DNA of 64,000 bases from Pinibacter soli (GTDB lineage: Bacteria > Bacteroidota > Bacteroidia > Chitinophagales > Chitinophagaceae). The notes below the pieces were generated by a model, which saw only the letters and a program-made list of their open reading frames with translations, ran no database searches and had not been told where the DNA came from. How positions within the stretch are numbered: the first letter of the stretch is position 1; the number at the start of each line of letters is the position of its first letter. Positions 8,923 through 16,019 of the stretch are shown piece by piece. Position numbers and translations under genes: made by a program. Location: contig NZ_JASBRG010000001.1 of the NCBI RefSeq assembly GCF_029961145.1, positions 558,001 to 622,000 of the forward strand, given 5' to 3'.

Positions 8923-9501
8923 ATGGGGATATCTTTTAACGAACTGCTCACGGTTAGTTTCACGCTTTTTGCCATTATCGACATTGTAGGCTCAATTCCT
9001 TTACTGATCTCGCTTAAGCGAAAAATGGGCGGCCTGAAAGAGCTGTTGGCCACGCTGGTTTCCGGCGCCCTCATGATCATCTTTCTTTTCCTGGGAGAAA
9101 AGTTCCTGAGCGTGCTTGGACTGGATGTCAACTCCTTTGCGGTAGCGGGTTCCATAGTGATCTTTATCCTAGGATTGGAAATGATCCTCGGCATTGAGTT
9201 TTTTAAGAGCGAAGGTGATATTCGTTCCGGGGCCGTGGTGCCTATTGCGTTTCCTCTGATTGCCGGCTCTGGTACACTTACAACCATTATTTCGCTGCGA
9301 TCCAATTACTCTGTCCCCACCATATTGGTAGCCATATTACTAAATCTTGTGATTATTTACATAGTGATGAAATCGCTTGATTTTATTGGCAAATTGATTG
9401 GCCCCGCAGGTTTGTTAGCGATCAGAAAATTTTTTGGTGTAATATTGCTCGCCATTGCGGTAAAAATATTTGCGAGTAAGGTGGGTGTGTTGTTTAAGTA
9501 G
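8923..9501 (+). CDS. MarC family integral membrane protein
   Basis: A 192-residue inner-membrane protein with about six hydrophobic helices, matching the MarC/UPF0056 family in length and in the motifs FAIIDIVGSIPLL (helix 1) and PIAFPLIAGSGTLTTIISL (mid-protein). The family was once linked to multiple antibiotic resistance, but its transport function is unproven. ATG 8923 is used; an ATG at 8904 is in another frame. A second, longer and divergent MarC-like gene lies 1.1 kb downstream. It is divergent from nrdB, sharing the upstream region with that gene's riboswitch leader. Confidence 0.9.
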   Translation: MGISFNELLTVSFTLFAIIDIVGSIPLLISLKRKMGGLKELLATLVSGALMIIFLFLGEKFLSVLGLDVNSFAVAGSIVIFILGLEMILGIEFFKSEGDIRSGAVVPIAFPLIAGSGTLTTIISLRSNYSVPTILVAILLNLVIIYIVMKSLDFIGKLIGPAGLLAIRKFFGVILLAIAVKIFASKVGVLFK

Positions 9502-9526
9502 CCGCAAATTCCTGCTCTTTCCCTAA

Positions 9527-9598
9527 GGCCTCGTAGTACAATGGATAGTATAAGAGTTTCCGAAGCTCCAGATACAGGTTCGATTCCTGTCGAGGCCA
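9527..9598 (+). tRNA. tRNA-Arg (anticodon CCG)
   Basis: A full cloverleaf can be drawn: acceptor GGCCTCG/CGAGGCC with discriminator A, D-stem GTAC/GTAT, anticodon loop TTCCGAA giving CCG, and T-arm ACAGG-TTCGATT-CCTGT. The anticodon stem has one weak closing pair. CCA is not encoded. The next 1 kb is AT-rich and gene-poor, as expected of an old integration site, but I found no integrase or duplicated 3' end. Confidence 0.95.
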
Positions 9599-9811
9599 CT
9601 GTAAAAACTTCAAAAGCCCTACCAAATATAACTTTAACGGATATTCGCCTCATCAAGGGGTCACCAAGGGGGACGAGTTTAGCCATCTAAGAGTTGCGAT
9701 CAAATCAATTTTATCCACACATTACAAACAACGATAATACAAACTATCAAACCGACTAATTTATTTAGTAAATTCATGCTGTAAATACATTTATTAACTA
9801 AACTTTATAGC

Positions 9812-9952
9812 ATGTCAAAAGCTAAAAATGAGCACACTTCAAAGTCTGTGGCTTCTAAGGCGTCAAAACTGTTGAGCAGTTCAAGCTCATCAAAAACAGT
9901 TAAGAGCGTAGCTGCTTCAGCTTTGACTCAGGCTCGCAATAAAAAAAAATAG
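9812..9952 (+). CDS. Small basic Ser/Lys/Ala-rich protein (46 aa)
   Basis: The frame runs from ATG 9812 to TAG and encodes 46 residues with no hydrophobic segment. It contains the repeated theme HTSKSVASKASKLL ... SSKTVKSVAASALTQ and ends RNKKK. I recall similar short proteins with a KVASKAS...K(S/T)VA(G/A)SALxQ pattern next to tRNAs and mobile or defence loci in unrelated bacteria; that resemblance is from memory and their function is unknown to me. The composition suggests a soluble, possibly nucleic-acid-associated peptide. Coding is supported by the clean frame and the terminator 54 bases downstream. Confidence 0.65.
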   Translation: MSKAKNEHTSKSVASKASKLLSSSSSSKTVKSVAASALTQARNKKK

Positions 9953-10005
9953 AGTAGCCGCAATGACTAACAGGTTAACTCTTAAGATCACAAACCAAAG
10001 TGAAT

Positions 10006-10050
10006 AAGTTGCTAATGATGCGGTAACGCAAAATGGGCAACTTTTTTTTG
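10006..10050 (+). terminator. Intrinsic terminator after the 46-aa gene
   Basis: AAGTTGC pairs with GCAACTT around an inner stem TGCGGTAACGCA, followed by a run of eight T. Confidence 0.75.
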
Positions 10051-10131
10051 TTTTGACACTTTTTCAAACTCCCTTATACCCAAATCTGATTTAATGCACC
10101 CGAAATTTTAATGTTGAATTAGTGTTTATAT

Positions 10132-10402
10132 TTATTTTTTACTTTTAATATATTTTTGATAGTCTGTGAAAGTTAAAATTTTATCCTCAGCTTTTAAACC
10201 TTTTACAACTGGCACTCCATCTTTATAATAGAATTCATAGACAAATTTGTTTAAATATATTTTCTTTGAAACGTAAGCCTGATATGTTATTTCACCAGTG
10301 CAGAAGATAAAAAAAACCTTGTTTAGGCTTCCTACGTTACAAATCAACATTCGCACCCTTTTCGAGTGCGCGCCATACACCGTAGAAATTAATAACGTTC
10401 AT
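10132..10402 (-). pseudogene. Possible frameshifted remnant of a small gene
   Basis: On the minus strand ATG 10402 starts MNVINFYGVWRALEKGANVD, which reads like a genuine N-terminus, but it meets a stop codon at 10337-10339. A different frame then carries a protein-like tail to 10132 (FVYEFYYKDGVPVVKG ... ILTFTDYQKYIKSKK). An eight-T run near 10311 is a plausible slippage site. Neither part is recognisable. It may be a broken gene in the AT-rich stretch behind the tRNA, or chance. From 10403 to the next gene I see nothing convincing. Confidence 0.35.
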
Positions 10403-10616
10403 ATGCGTTGTTTTAGGAATGTCAATCTAAATAACTTTTTTTCACGTTTATACTTTCTGACACATAAGGGTTTACAGATTTTGAGGTTGTCCATCTCTTA
10501 TACTCCAAAATTTTATATTATTGTTCAATTAAAAAATCAACAGGTGGTCAGTCCTCTTTTGCTAAAATATCTCCACCAAATTCCCCCACTTCATTTCTTT
10601 TTACTATTTTAATATT

Positions 10617-11330
10617 ATGTCGCAAACCTTTATCGATCAACTGACGTTTTTTGCTGAGATCATTCCACTTACATATGTGGCGCTTTTTCACGTTATCAAC
10701 CCTATTGGTTCAGGCGTACTGTTTTACAACCTCACTTCCCGTGCTACAAGCAAGGAAAGAAGGTCATTGGCAAAACACGTGGCACTCAATACGAGTATCA
10801 TGCTCGTCATTATTTTAATGGCTGGTATTTATCTGTTGAAATTGTTTGGCATAACGGTTCCAATTATTAAAATGTGCGGTGGCCTGGTAATTCTGGCAAT
10901 GGGCTGGCGTTCACTTCAGCAGGATGATGATGTTAATGATAGCGATAAAAAAATGCAGTTGACCAATGTACACACGAATGATGTCTACAAAAACAAACAG
11001 TTTTATCCTTTCACATTTCCATTTACAGTGGGGCCGGGCACTATTTCCGTTGCGCTCACAATAAGTGCCGAGTCATTGGTGCATAGGGGCAACAACGCAA
11101 ACAGTCTTTTACAATTCGCAGGTGCTGTAACCGCTGTTATACTTATTGCTTTTACCATTTACGTTTGCTACGGCTCCGCAGATATGGTAATGAACAGGCT
11201 TTCCCTGCATATGCGAAAAGTAATTATGAAAATCTTTTCTTTCATTCTCTTGTGTATTGGCGGTCAAATTCTGTTTGGCGGAGTGGAGGATTTTGTGAAG
11301 TATATATTGAAATCTATTGCTCAACAGTGA
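10617..11330 (+). CDS. MarC family membrane protein, longer paralogue
   Basis: This 237-residue integral membrane protein shows the MarC family pattern: VALFHVINPIGSGVLFYNLT in the first helix pair and FPFTFPFTVGPGTISVALTI after a central hydrophilic linker (residues about 108-133), with six predicted helices. The linker makes it longer than the 192-residue MarC upstream, and the two are not close copies. Function of the family is unresolved. The following VOC gene starts 16 bases after its stop codon, so the two may be co-transcribed. Confidence 0.88.
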   Translation: MSQTFIDQLTFFAEIIPLTYVALFHVINPIGSGVLFYNLTSRATSKERRSLAKHVALNTSIMLVIILMAGIYLLKLFGITVPIIKMCGGLVILAMGWRSLQQDDDVNDSDKKMQLTNVHTNDVYKNKQFYPFTFPFTVGPGTISVALTISAESLVHRGNNANSLLQFAGAVTAVILIAFTIYVCYGSADMVMNRLSLHMRKVIMKIFSFILLCIGGQILFGGVEDFVKYILKSIAQQ

Positions 11331-11346
11331 TTTAAACTTCTTCATC

Positions 11347-11739
11347 ATGGCAGATAAACAAACATCTATCGCACCGTGGTTGTCGGTTTCGAACGCTGTT
11401 AAGGCAGTTGCCTTTTATAAGACAGCTTTTGACGCGGTAGAAACTTACCGGCTGGAAACGCCGGACGGGCTTGTGGTAAAACTGTCTGTCAACGGGGCTG
11501 AGTTCTGGATCAGTGGAGATTTAAATGATCACCATAATATTAAAACTTTACACGCTCTTGGAGGCAACACAGTAAGAATGATCTTAACAGTGAAAGATCC
11601 CGATACCTTTTTCGCGAACGCGATTTCAGCCGGGGCTACTGAAATATTTCCCGTCGGCGTATCGCACGGATGGCGCCTCGGCCGCATTGCAGATCCTTTT
11701 GGGCTTCACTGGGAAATCGGCTACGAGATCAAAGAATAG
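11347..11739 (+). CDS. VOC superfamily (glyoxalase/PhnB-like) protein
   Basis: A 130-residue single VOC domain: APWLSVSNAVKAVAFYKTAF at the N-terminus, a central strand set (AEFWISGD), and the ending ADPFGLHWEIGYE, where H and E are usual metal-side residues. PhnB-like proteins of this type are dimeric; substrates range from glyoxals to antibiotics and cannot be predicted. ATG 11347 is chosen because an upstream in-frame start would overlap the MarC gene. Its stop codon is 4 bases from the end of the convergent MarR gene, with no room for a separate terminator. Confidence 0.88.
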   Translation: MADKQTSIAPWLSVSNAVKAVAFYKTAFDAVETYRLETPDGLVVKLSVNGAEFWISGDLNDHHNIKTLHALGGNTVRMILTVKDPDTFFANAISAGATEIFPVGVSHGWRLGRIADPFGLHWEIGYEIKE

Positions 11740-11743
11740 TTCA

Positions 11744-12208
11744 TTATTCATCTTCACCGTGCTGAAGTAATTGTTGCAAAAAACCATTCAGTGCCGCAGT
11801 TTTATTTCCAAGCTGCGAGAAAAATTCCTGGTCAAATTTCTCGACTGTAACTACTGCCTTTTTAATGACCTTTTTGCCTTCCGCTGCCAATGTAATTACC
11901 TTCGCTCTTGTATCGGTAGAATGCTCAGTTCTTGCAACAAACCCCTTTTGCTGAAGCGTTCTCAGCACCGTGGAAGTCGTCATCGGATCGATCTTTGTGT
12001 GCGCGGAAAGCCCTATCTGTGTCACCTCTTTATTGTGCAGTAAAAGCCAGTGCGTACTTGCCAACAATACAAACTGGGAATGAGTCAGATCGTATTGCTC
12101 AAGCGCTTTACGTATTTCTCGCTGCCACAAATTAGTAACCTGCCACAACAAAAAGCCAGAACTTTCTTCTGCCTTGTCTACATTAAACGTGTTGTCGTTC
12201 GATTTCAT
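11744..12208 (-). CDS. MarR family transcriptional regulator
   Basis: A 154-residue winged-helix regulator. The recognition region is visible as LSAHTKIDPMTTSTVLRTLQ followed by the wing (KGFVARTEHSTDTRAKVITL), with N- and C-terminal helices for dimerisation. MarR proteins typically repress nearby genes and release DNA on binding small ligands. It lies 4 bases downstream of the SRPBCC gene on the same strand, so the pair is an operon; autoregulation is likely but not shown. Confidence 0.92.
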   Translation of the reverse strand: MKSNDNTFNVDKAEESSGFLLWQVTNLWQREIRKALEQYDLTHSQFVLLASTHWLLLHNKEVTQIGLSAHTKIDPMTTSTVLRTLQQKGFVARTEHSTDTRAKVITLAAEGKKVIKKAVVTVEKFDQEFFSQLGNKTAALNGFLQQLLQHGEDE

Positions 12209-12212
12209 TTTG

Positions 12213-12674
12213 CTAATTTAAATCACTTCCAATAGCGTTACTAACTTTTTCATTCTGAAGCGCAGATGCCGCATTTATTTGTTCTTGCATGTCCTGCGGT
12301 AATGATTTCGCCATATTTGCTGCTACAAGTTTGATCCAAACGAATGACAACAATCCCTTCATCGTTAGTTTGTTTGTAACTTTTAAGCCTTCTGGTGTTT
12401 CCTCAAAAATATGTTCGTCATAAAGTTTTGCCAAAGGGAAACTGGTAACATCTGTGAACTTTTGGTTCCTAAGCGTTTCGATCAATTTCACTGTAAGCTT
12501 CGGACCACCCTTAGGTTTTAACATAAATTGATTTCCTGCTTCAAACTTTCCCTCCAGTTTTGTTTCCTCCAGTCCGTTATCCCAAGTTGGCCATCCGTTT
12601 ACATTTTCAAATAGTTTCCACATTTGCTCTTTAGTAGCTTTTGTTGTTACAATGGTGTGTGATTTTGTCCACAT
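12213..12674 (-). CDS. SRPBCC (START-like) domain protein
   Basis: A 153-residue protein with the START-like helix-grip pattern: TTKATKEQMWKLFENVNGWP at the start, WDNGLEETKLEGKFEAGN next, and a long C-terminal helix. The superfamily binds hydrophobic small molecules in a deep pocket; no enzyme residues are recognisable. It is the first gene of a two-gene operon with a MarR regulator, so the ligand bound here and the MarR effector may be related (inference). Confidence 0.85.
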   Translation of the reverse strand: MWTKSHTIVTTKATKEQMWKLFENVNGWPTWDNGLEETKLEGKFEAGNQFMLKPKGGPKLTVKLIETLRNQKFTDVTSFPLAKLYDEHIFEETPEGLKVTNKLTMKGLLSFVWIKLVAANMAKSLPQDMQEQINAASALQNEKVSNAIGSDLN

Positions 12675-12776
12675 AAAAGTTTGTTTTACTTTTTATATGT
12701 ACAAATATAATAAGCGTACTTATAATATGAAAATTAATTTTTATCCGAACGAACTTTCGGCTTTAGCAACTATAGT

Positions 12777-13301
12777 TTATGCTTGAGAAACTGCTGTACC
12801 CGCAAGCTTTTCATAGATAAGCCGCAGCTGTCTTATATGTCTTGTAGAATGACAATACACAAATGTTATCCATTCCTGTCCGGTCAGCTCGCCGAGACCA
12901 GGCAAAGAAAAATCTGTGTAGGTAGCTTTGAGATCCATTGTCTCTGCAACCTTACGCATTGCTTCGCGGTTTATCTTCCACGCTTTGTGGGCGGCATCCT
13001 TATCATGCGGCCCGTTAGAAGGAATGATAAATTCAGGAGAGTGCATTTTTATGGTGTAGTCAAGAAAAGTATTCTTGATGATTTCAACATTTGCGTCCGG
13101 CGCCCTTTGTGTTGTGGCTACATGTCCGCTCCAAATTTTTGCACATCCTTTCTCTGCTCTGTAAATATGCTCGGCGACTTGTCCGCCGGTCCAGCTTCCC
13201 TCAAATGGCACCTGGTTAAATTGCTGTTGCGAAAATTGTTGAATCATCTCCAACATTCCCTCTGTAGTTTCATCTAACCAGTTTAAAAGTTCTTGTCGCA
13301 T
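12777..13301 (-). CDS. DinB family protein
   Basis: A 174-residue four-helix DinB-like protein. Conserved features are FEGSWTGGQVAEHIYRAEKG (His after the first long helix) and a C-terminal HSTRHIRQLRLIYE with two His residues, consistent with the three-histidine metal site of DinB/YfiT-like proteins. Members include thiol transferases and bacillithiol S-transferase-like enzymes, so a metal-dependent thiol or detoxification role is plausible. ATG 13301 is preferred over an in-frame TTG at 13322. Confidence 0.85.
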   Translation of the reverse strand: MRQELLNWLDETTEGMLEMIQQFSQQQFNQVPFEGSWTGGQVAEHIYRAEKGCAKIWSGHVATTQRAPDANVEIIKNTFLDYTIKMHSPEFIIPSNGPHDKDAAHKAWKINREAMRKVAETMDLKATYTDFSLPGLGELTGQEWITFVYCHSTRHIRQLRLIYEKLAGTAVSQA

Positions 13302-13410
13302 ATGATTGATTTTGTTTCTCAAAACTAAAATGCTTAAAAAACAATACCGAGGGTAAATGTGACAAATGCTGGGGCTTTTGCGACATTATTCAGCGCCTTA
13401 GGATTCTTTT

Positions 13411-13555
13411 TAACCGCAGAGAAAAGGAGTTTTTTTTCACACAGAGGAAAGGAGATTTGTGAATCACCCCTTCTATGTGATCCGGGCAGCTAAGAATATT
13501 TTGAAGCAATTCCTCCGTTCACTCTGTGAAAAAAAACTCCTTTTCTCTGCGGTTA
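13411..13555. repeat. Inverted repeat, AACCGCAGAGAAAAGGAG arms
   Basis: The arm at 13411-13446 (TAACCGCAGAGAAAAGGAGT, T-run, CACACAGAG) and its almost perfect inverted copy at 13522-13555 flank about 75 bases. The remaining part of 13302-13649 shows no gene. Confidence 0.85.
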
Positions 13556-13649
13556 AAAATAAATGCACCACCCCTGTGAGTCTTTGCGCTAAAAGCGTAA
13601 CTTATGAATTCCCTGTCCCTGCTATTAGCCACCTCAAAAAATTTAAGCA

Positions 13650-14021
13650 ATGAATATTCCTACAGGACAACAGGCAGTAATGCCTTACCTAATTCTGAAG
13701 AATGCACATCGATTCATCGAGTTTACCAAACATGTATTTGATGCTGAGAAAACACTTGAAGTGCATCGCGATGATGGCATTACTATTACGCATGCACAGA
13801 TCAGCATTAGCGGCAGCACCATTATGTTTGCGGAAAGTTCTGATGAATATCCCACACAAAATGCCAACCTGTTTGTGTATGTTGATGATGCTGATGCTAC
13901 ATATGAAAAGGCGCTCAGTTTTAATGCAACCTCATTAATGGCGCCGGATGACCAACCATACGGAAGAAGCTGCGGAGTAAAGGACCCGTTTGGCAATACA
14001 TGGTGGATCACTTCTGTTTAG
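13650..14021 (+). CDS. VOC superfamily PhnB-like protein
   Basis: A 123-residue single VOC domain beginning with AVMPYLILKNAHRFIEFTKH, containing ISGSTIMFAE and NLFVYVDDADATYEKAL, and ending KDPFGNTWWIT. The final NTWW replaces the metal-side E/H of true glyoxalases, so catalysis is doubtful, as in many PhnB-like proteins. It is distinct from the VOC gene at 11.3 kb. The LysR gene follows after 25 bases and is probably co-transcribed. Confidence 0.88.
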   Translation: MNIPTGQQAVMPYLILKNAHRFIEFTKHVFDAEKTLEVHRDDGITITHAQISISGSTIMFAESSDEYPTQNANLFVYVDDADATYEKALSFNATSLMAPDDQPYGRSCGVKDPFGNTWWITSV

Positions 14022-14046
14022 TATTTTTGAAAATACAATCGTAAAC

Positions 14047-14946
14047 ATGCAAGATTTCAGATTAAGGGTTTTTCATGCAGTGGCTTCTCACCTAAGTTTT
14101 ACCAAAGCTGCTGCGGAATTGTTTATCACACAACCGGCGGTTAGCAAAAACATTCATGAACTTGAATCGGAATTTGACATCCGTTTGTTTGAAAGAAAAG
14201 GAAATAAAATAAGCCTGACTGCTGCGGGAACAATTCTATTGAACTACACCGAGCAAATTATTGATGTTTACAAACAAATTGATTTTGATTTAAGCGTCAT
14301 CAAGAAAAAATTTTCCGGCAGGCTGGAACTGGGCGCCAGCACTACGATTGGACAATATGTGTTACCGCAGGTGCTTGCAAAATTCTATCAATCATTTCCT
14401 GAAATCAAACTGAGCCTTGTCAACAACAATACGGAGAAAATAGAAGCAGCGCTGCTCGACAAAAAAATCGAACTGGGCATTGTTGAGGGTCGCACGCAAA
14501 ACAAACAGCTTAAGTACACTCAGTTCCTGAAAGATGAATTGGTGGCTGTTGTGCATACCAAAAACAAACTTGCAAAGAAAGACGTGATCACGCTTGCGGA
14601 ACTGCAAACAACACCTTTGGTTTTGCGTGAAAGAGGTTCCGGCACATTGGAGGTAGTTGAGCATGCATTGCAAAAGCATAAGATCAAATTGTCGCAACTT
14701 CATGTCGCCATGTATCTTGGCAGTACGGAAAGCATCAAATCTTTCCTGAAACATTCCAACTGCATCAGTTTTATTTCCATCAGCGCCATTGCGAATGATG
14801 CGGCTAGCGGTGAGTTTAAGATCATTGATATTGAGGACTTTGATATTAAACGTTCATTCTATTTTGTGCATTTACAAGGCAAGCCCAGCGGCCTTGCCAG
14901 CACTTTTATGCGATTTGCCGCGCAGCATTATAACCAGAAGTTATAA
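14047..14946 (+). CDS. LysR family transcriptional regulator
   Basis: A 299-residue regulator with an N-terminal winged helix (LRVFHAVASHLSFTKAAAEL, then ITQPAVSKNIHELE, the recognition helix) and a C-terminal effector domain beginning GRLELGAS. ATG 14047 is used because an upstream in-frame ATG overlaps the VOC gene and adds no domain. The gene directly downstream is a YeiH-type exporter. LysR-YeiH pairs are a widespread arrangement (YeiE/YeiH in enterobacteria), so it probably controls that gene, perhaps in response to sulfite or another sulfur compound (inference). Confidence 0.93.
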   Translation: MQDFRLRVFHAVASHLSFTKAAAELFITQPAVSKNIHELESEFDIRLFERKGNKISLTAAGTILLNYTEQIIDVYKQIDFDLSVIKKKFSGRLELGASTTIGQYVLPQVLAKFYQSFPEIKLSLVNNNTEKIEAALLDKKIELGIVEGRTQNKQLKYTQFLKDELVAVVHTKNKLAKKDVITLAELQTTPLVLRERGSGTLEVVEHALQKHKIKLSQLHVAMYLGSTESIKSFLKHSNCISFISISAIANDAASGEFKIIDIEDFDIKRSFYFVHLQGKPSGLASTFMRFAAQHYNQKL

Positions 14947-15013
14947 TGCATAATTATTTGCGATTTACACCACTTCTGTATTCTGTTCAAATTTGCTTTC
15001 ACAAATCAGTGTA

Positions 15014-15958
15014 ATGGAAAGCATTTTTAGTACAGAAGGCGTGGGAAAGAAAACAGTTTTTATACTTGCGTGTAGCATTTGCCTGTTGCCATTCGTTAAC
15101 GGATTAGAGGCATTGCTCGCAGGCTTTTTACTGGTACAATTCACAGGTAATCCCTTTGAAAAATACACGCACAAAGCAATCAAGCTATTTTTACAGATAT
15201 CCGTGGTAGGTCTTGGTTTTGGCATGAACATTCACGAAGCGCTCGAAGCGGGCAGGCAGGGATTTCTTTTTACAGTTGCTTCTATTTCTGTAACGCTTAT
15301 TCTTGGTTTATTGATTGGCAAATATTTTTCTATTCAGCGTAAAACATCTTTGCTCATCGCTGCCGGCACGGCAATCTGTGGAGGCAGCGCCATTGCAGCA
15401 GTATCACCCGTGATTAAAGCAAATGAAAAGGAAATGTCTGTTTCCCTGGGCACCATCTTCATTCTTAATGCCATCGCACTTTTTATCTTTCCTGTTATTG
15501 GTCACTATTTTAATTTAACTCAGCAGCAATTTGGTTTATGGTCTGCGATTGCTATTCATGATACAAGCTCCGTTGTTGGCGCAGCACACGCCTACGGGCA
15601 GGAGGCTTTGCAAATTGCAACTGCCATAAAACTTGAACGGGCTCTTTGGATCATTCCAGTATCAATCTGCGCAGGATTACTTTTCAAAAACAAAAAAGCG
15701 AAGATCAATATTCCGTGGTTCATTTTACTGTTTGTATTGGCGATGATCATTAGCAGCCAATTTCCTTTGCTTCAAAAACCGGCGTTGTATATTTCAGAAT
15801 TTGCAAAAAGATGCTTGGTGCTTACATTGTTTTTCATCGGCACTTCATTAACGAAAGATGCGCTGAAACATGTGGGCACAAGGCCTTTATTGATGGGGGT
15901 TTTATTGTGGCTATTTATTTCAGCAACCTCTTTGTTCGTGATTATTTCATTTGTATAA
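15014..15958 (+). CDS. YeiH family putative sulfate exporter
   Basis: A 314-residue inner-membrane protein with about ten helices. Motifs of the family (UPF0324, PF03601) are GLGFGMNIHEAL, LLIAAGTAICGGSAIAAVSP and AIAIHDTSSVVGAAHAYG. The start at ATG 15014 begins MESIFSTEGVG; an in-frame TTG at 14993 is less likely. Members are annotated as sulfate exporters from gene context, with limited direct proof. It sits 67 bases after a LysR regulator on the same strand, supporting regulated expression. Confidence 0.92.
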   Translation: MESIFSTEGVGKKTVFILACSICLLPFVNGLEALLAGFLLVQFTGNPFEKYTHKAIKLFLQISVVGLGFGMNIHEALEAGRQGFLFTVASISVTLILGLLIGKYFSIQRKTSLLIAAGTAICGGSAIAAVSPVIKANEKEMSVSLGTIFILNAIALFIFPVIGHYFNLTQQQFGLWSAIAIHDTSSVVGAAHAYGQEALQIATAIKLERALWIIPVSICAGLLFKNKKAKINIPWFILLFVLAMIISSQFPLLQKPALYISEFAKRCLVLTLFFIGTSLTKDALKHVGTRPLLMGVLLWLFISATSLFVIISFV

Positions 15959-15965
15959 ACAAAAA

Positions 15966-15993
15966 TAGCTGGCAACATTATCAATGCCAGCTA
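15966..15993. terminator. Hairpin between convergent genes
   Basis: TAGCTGGCA and TGCCAGCTA form a perfect 9-bp stem with a 10-base loop between the YeiH gene and the convergent hydrolase. There is no T-run, so termination is likely but not certain. Confidence 0.5.
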
Positions 15994-16019
15994 CCAGGTT
16001 TCTATATACAGGTGCGTTG

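Noticed and set aside
14047-15958. LysR plus YeiH as a novel system
   Set aside because: This pairing is widespread and known, so it is listed only as an annotated unit.
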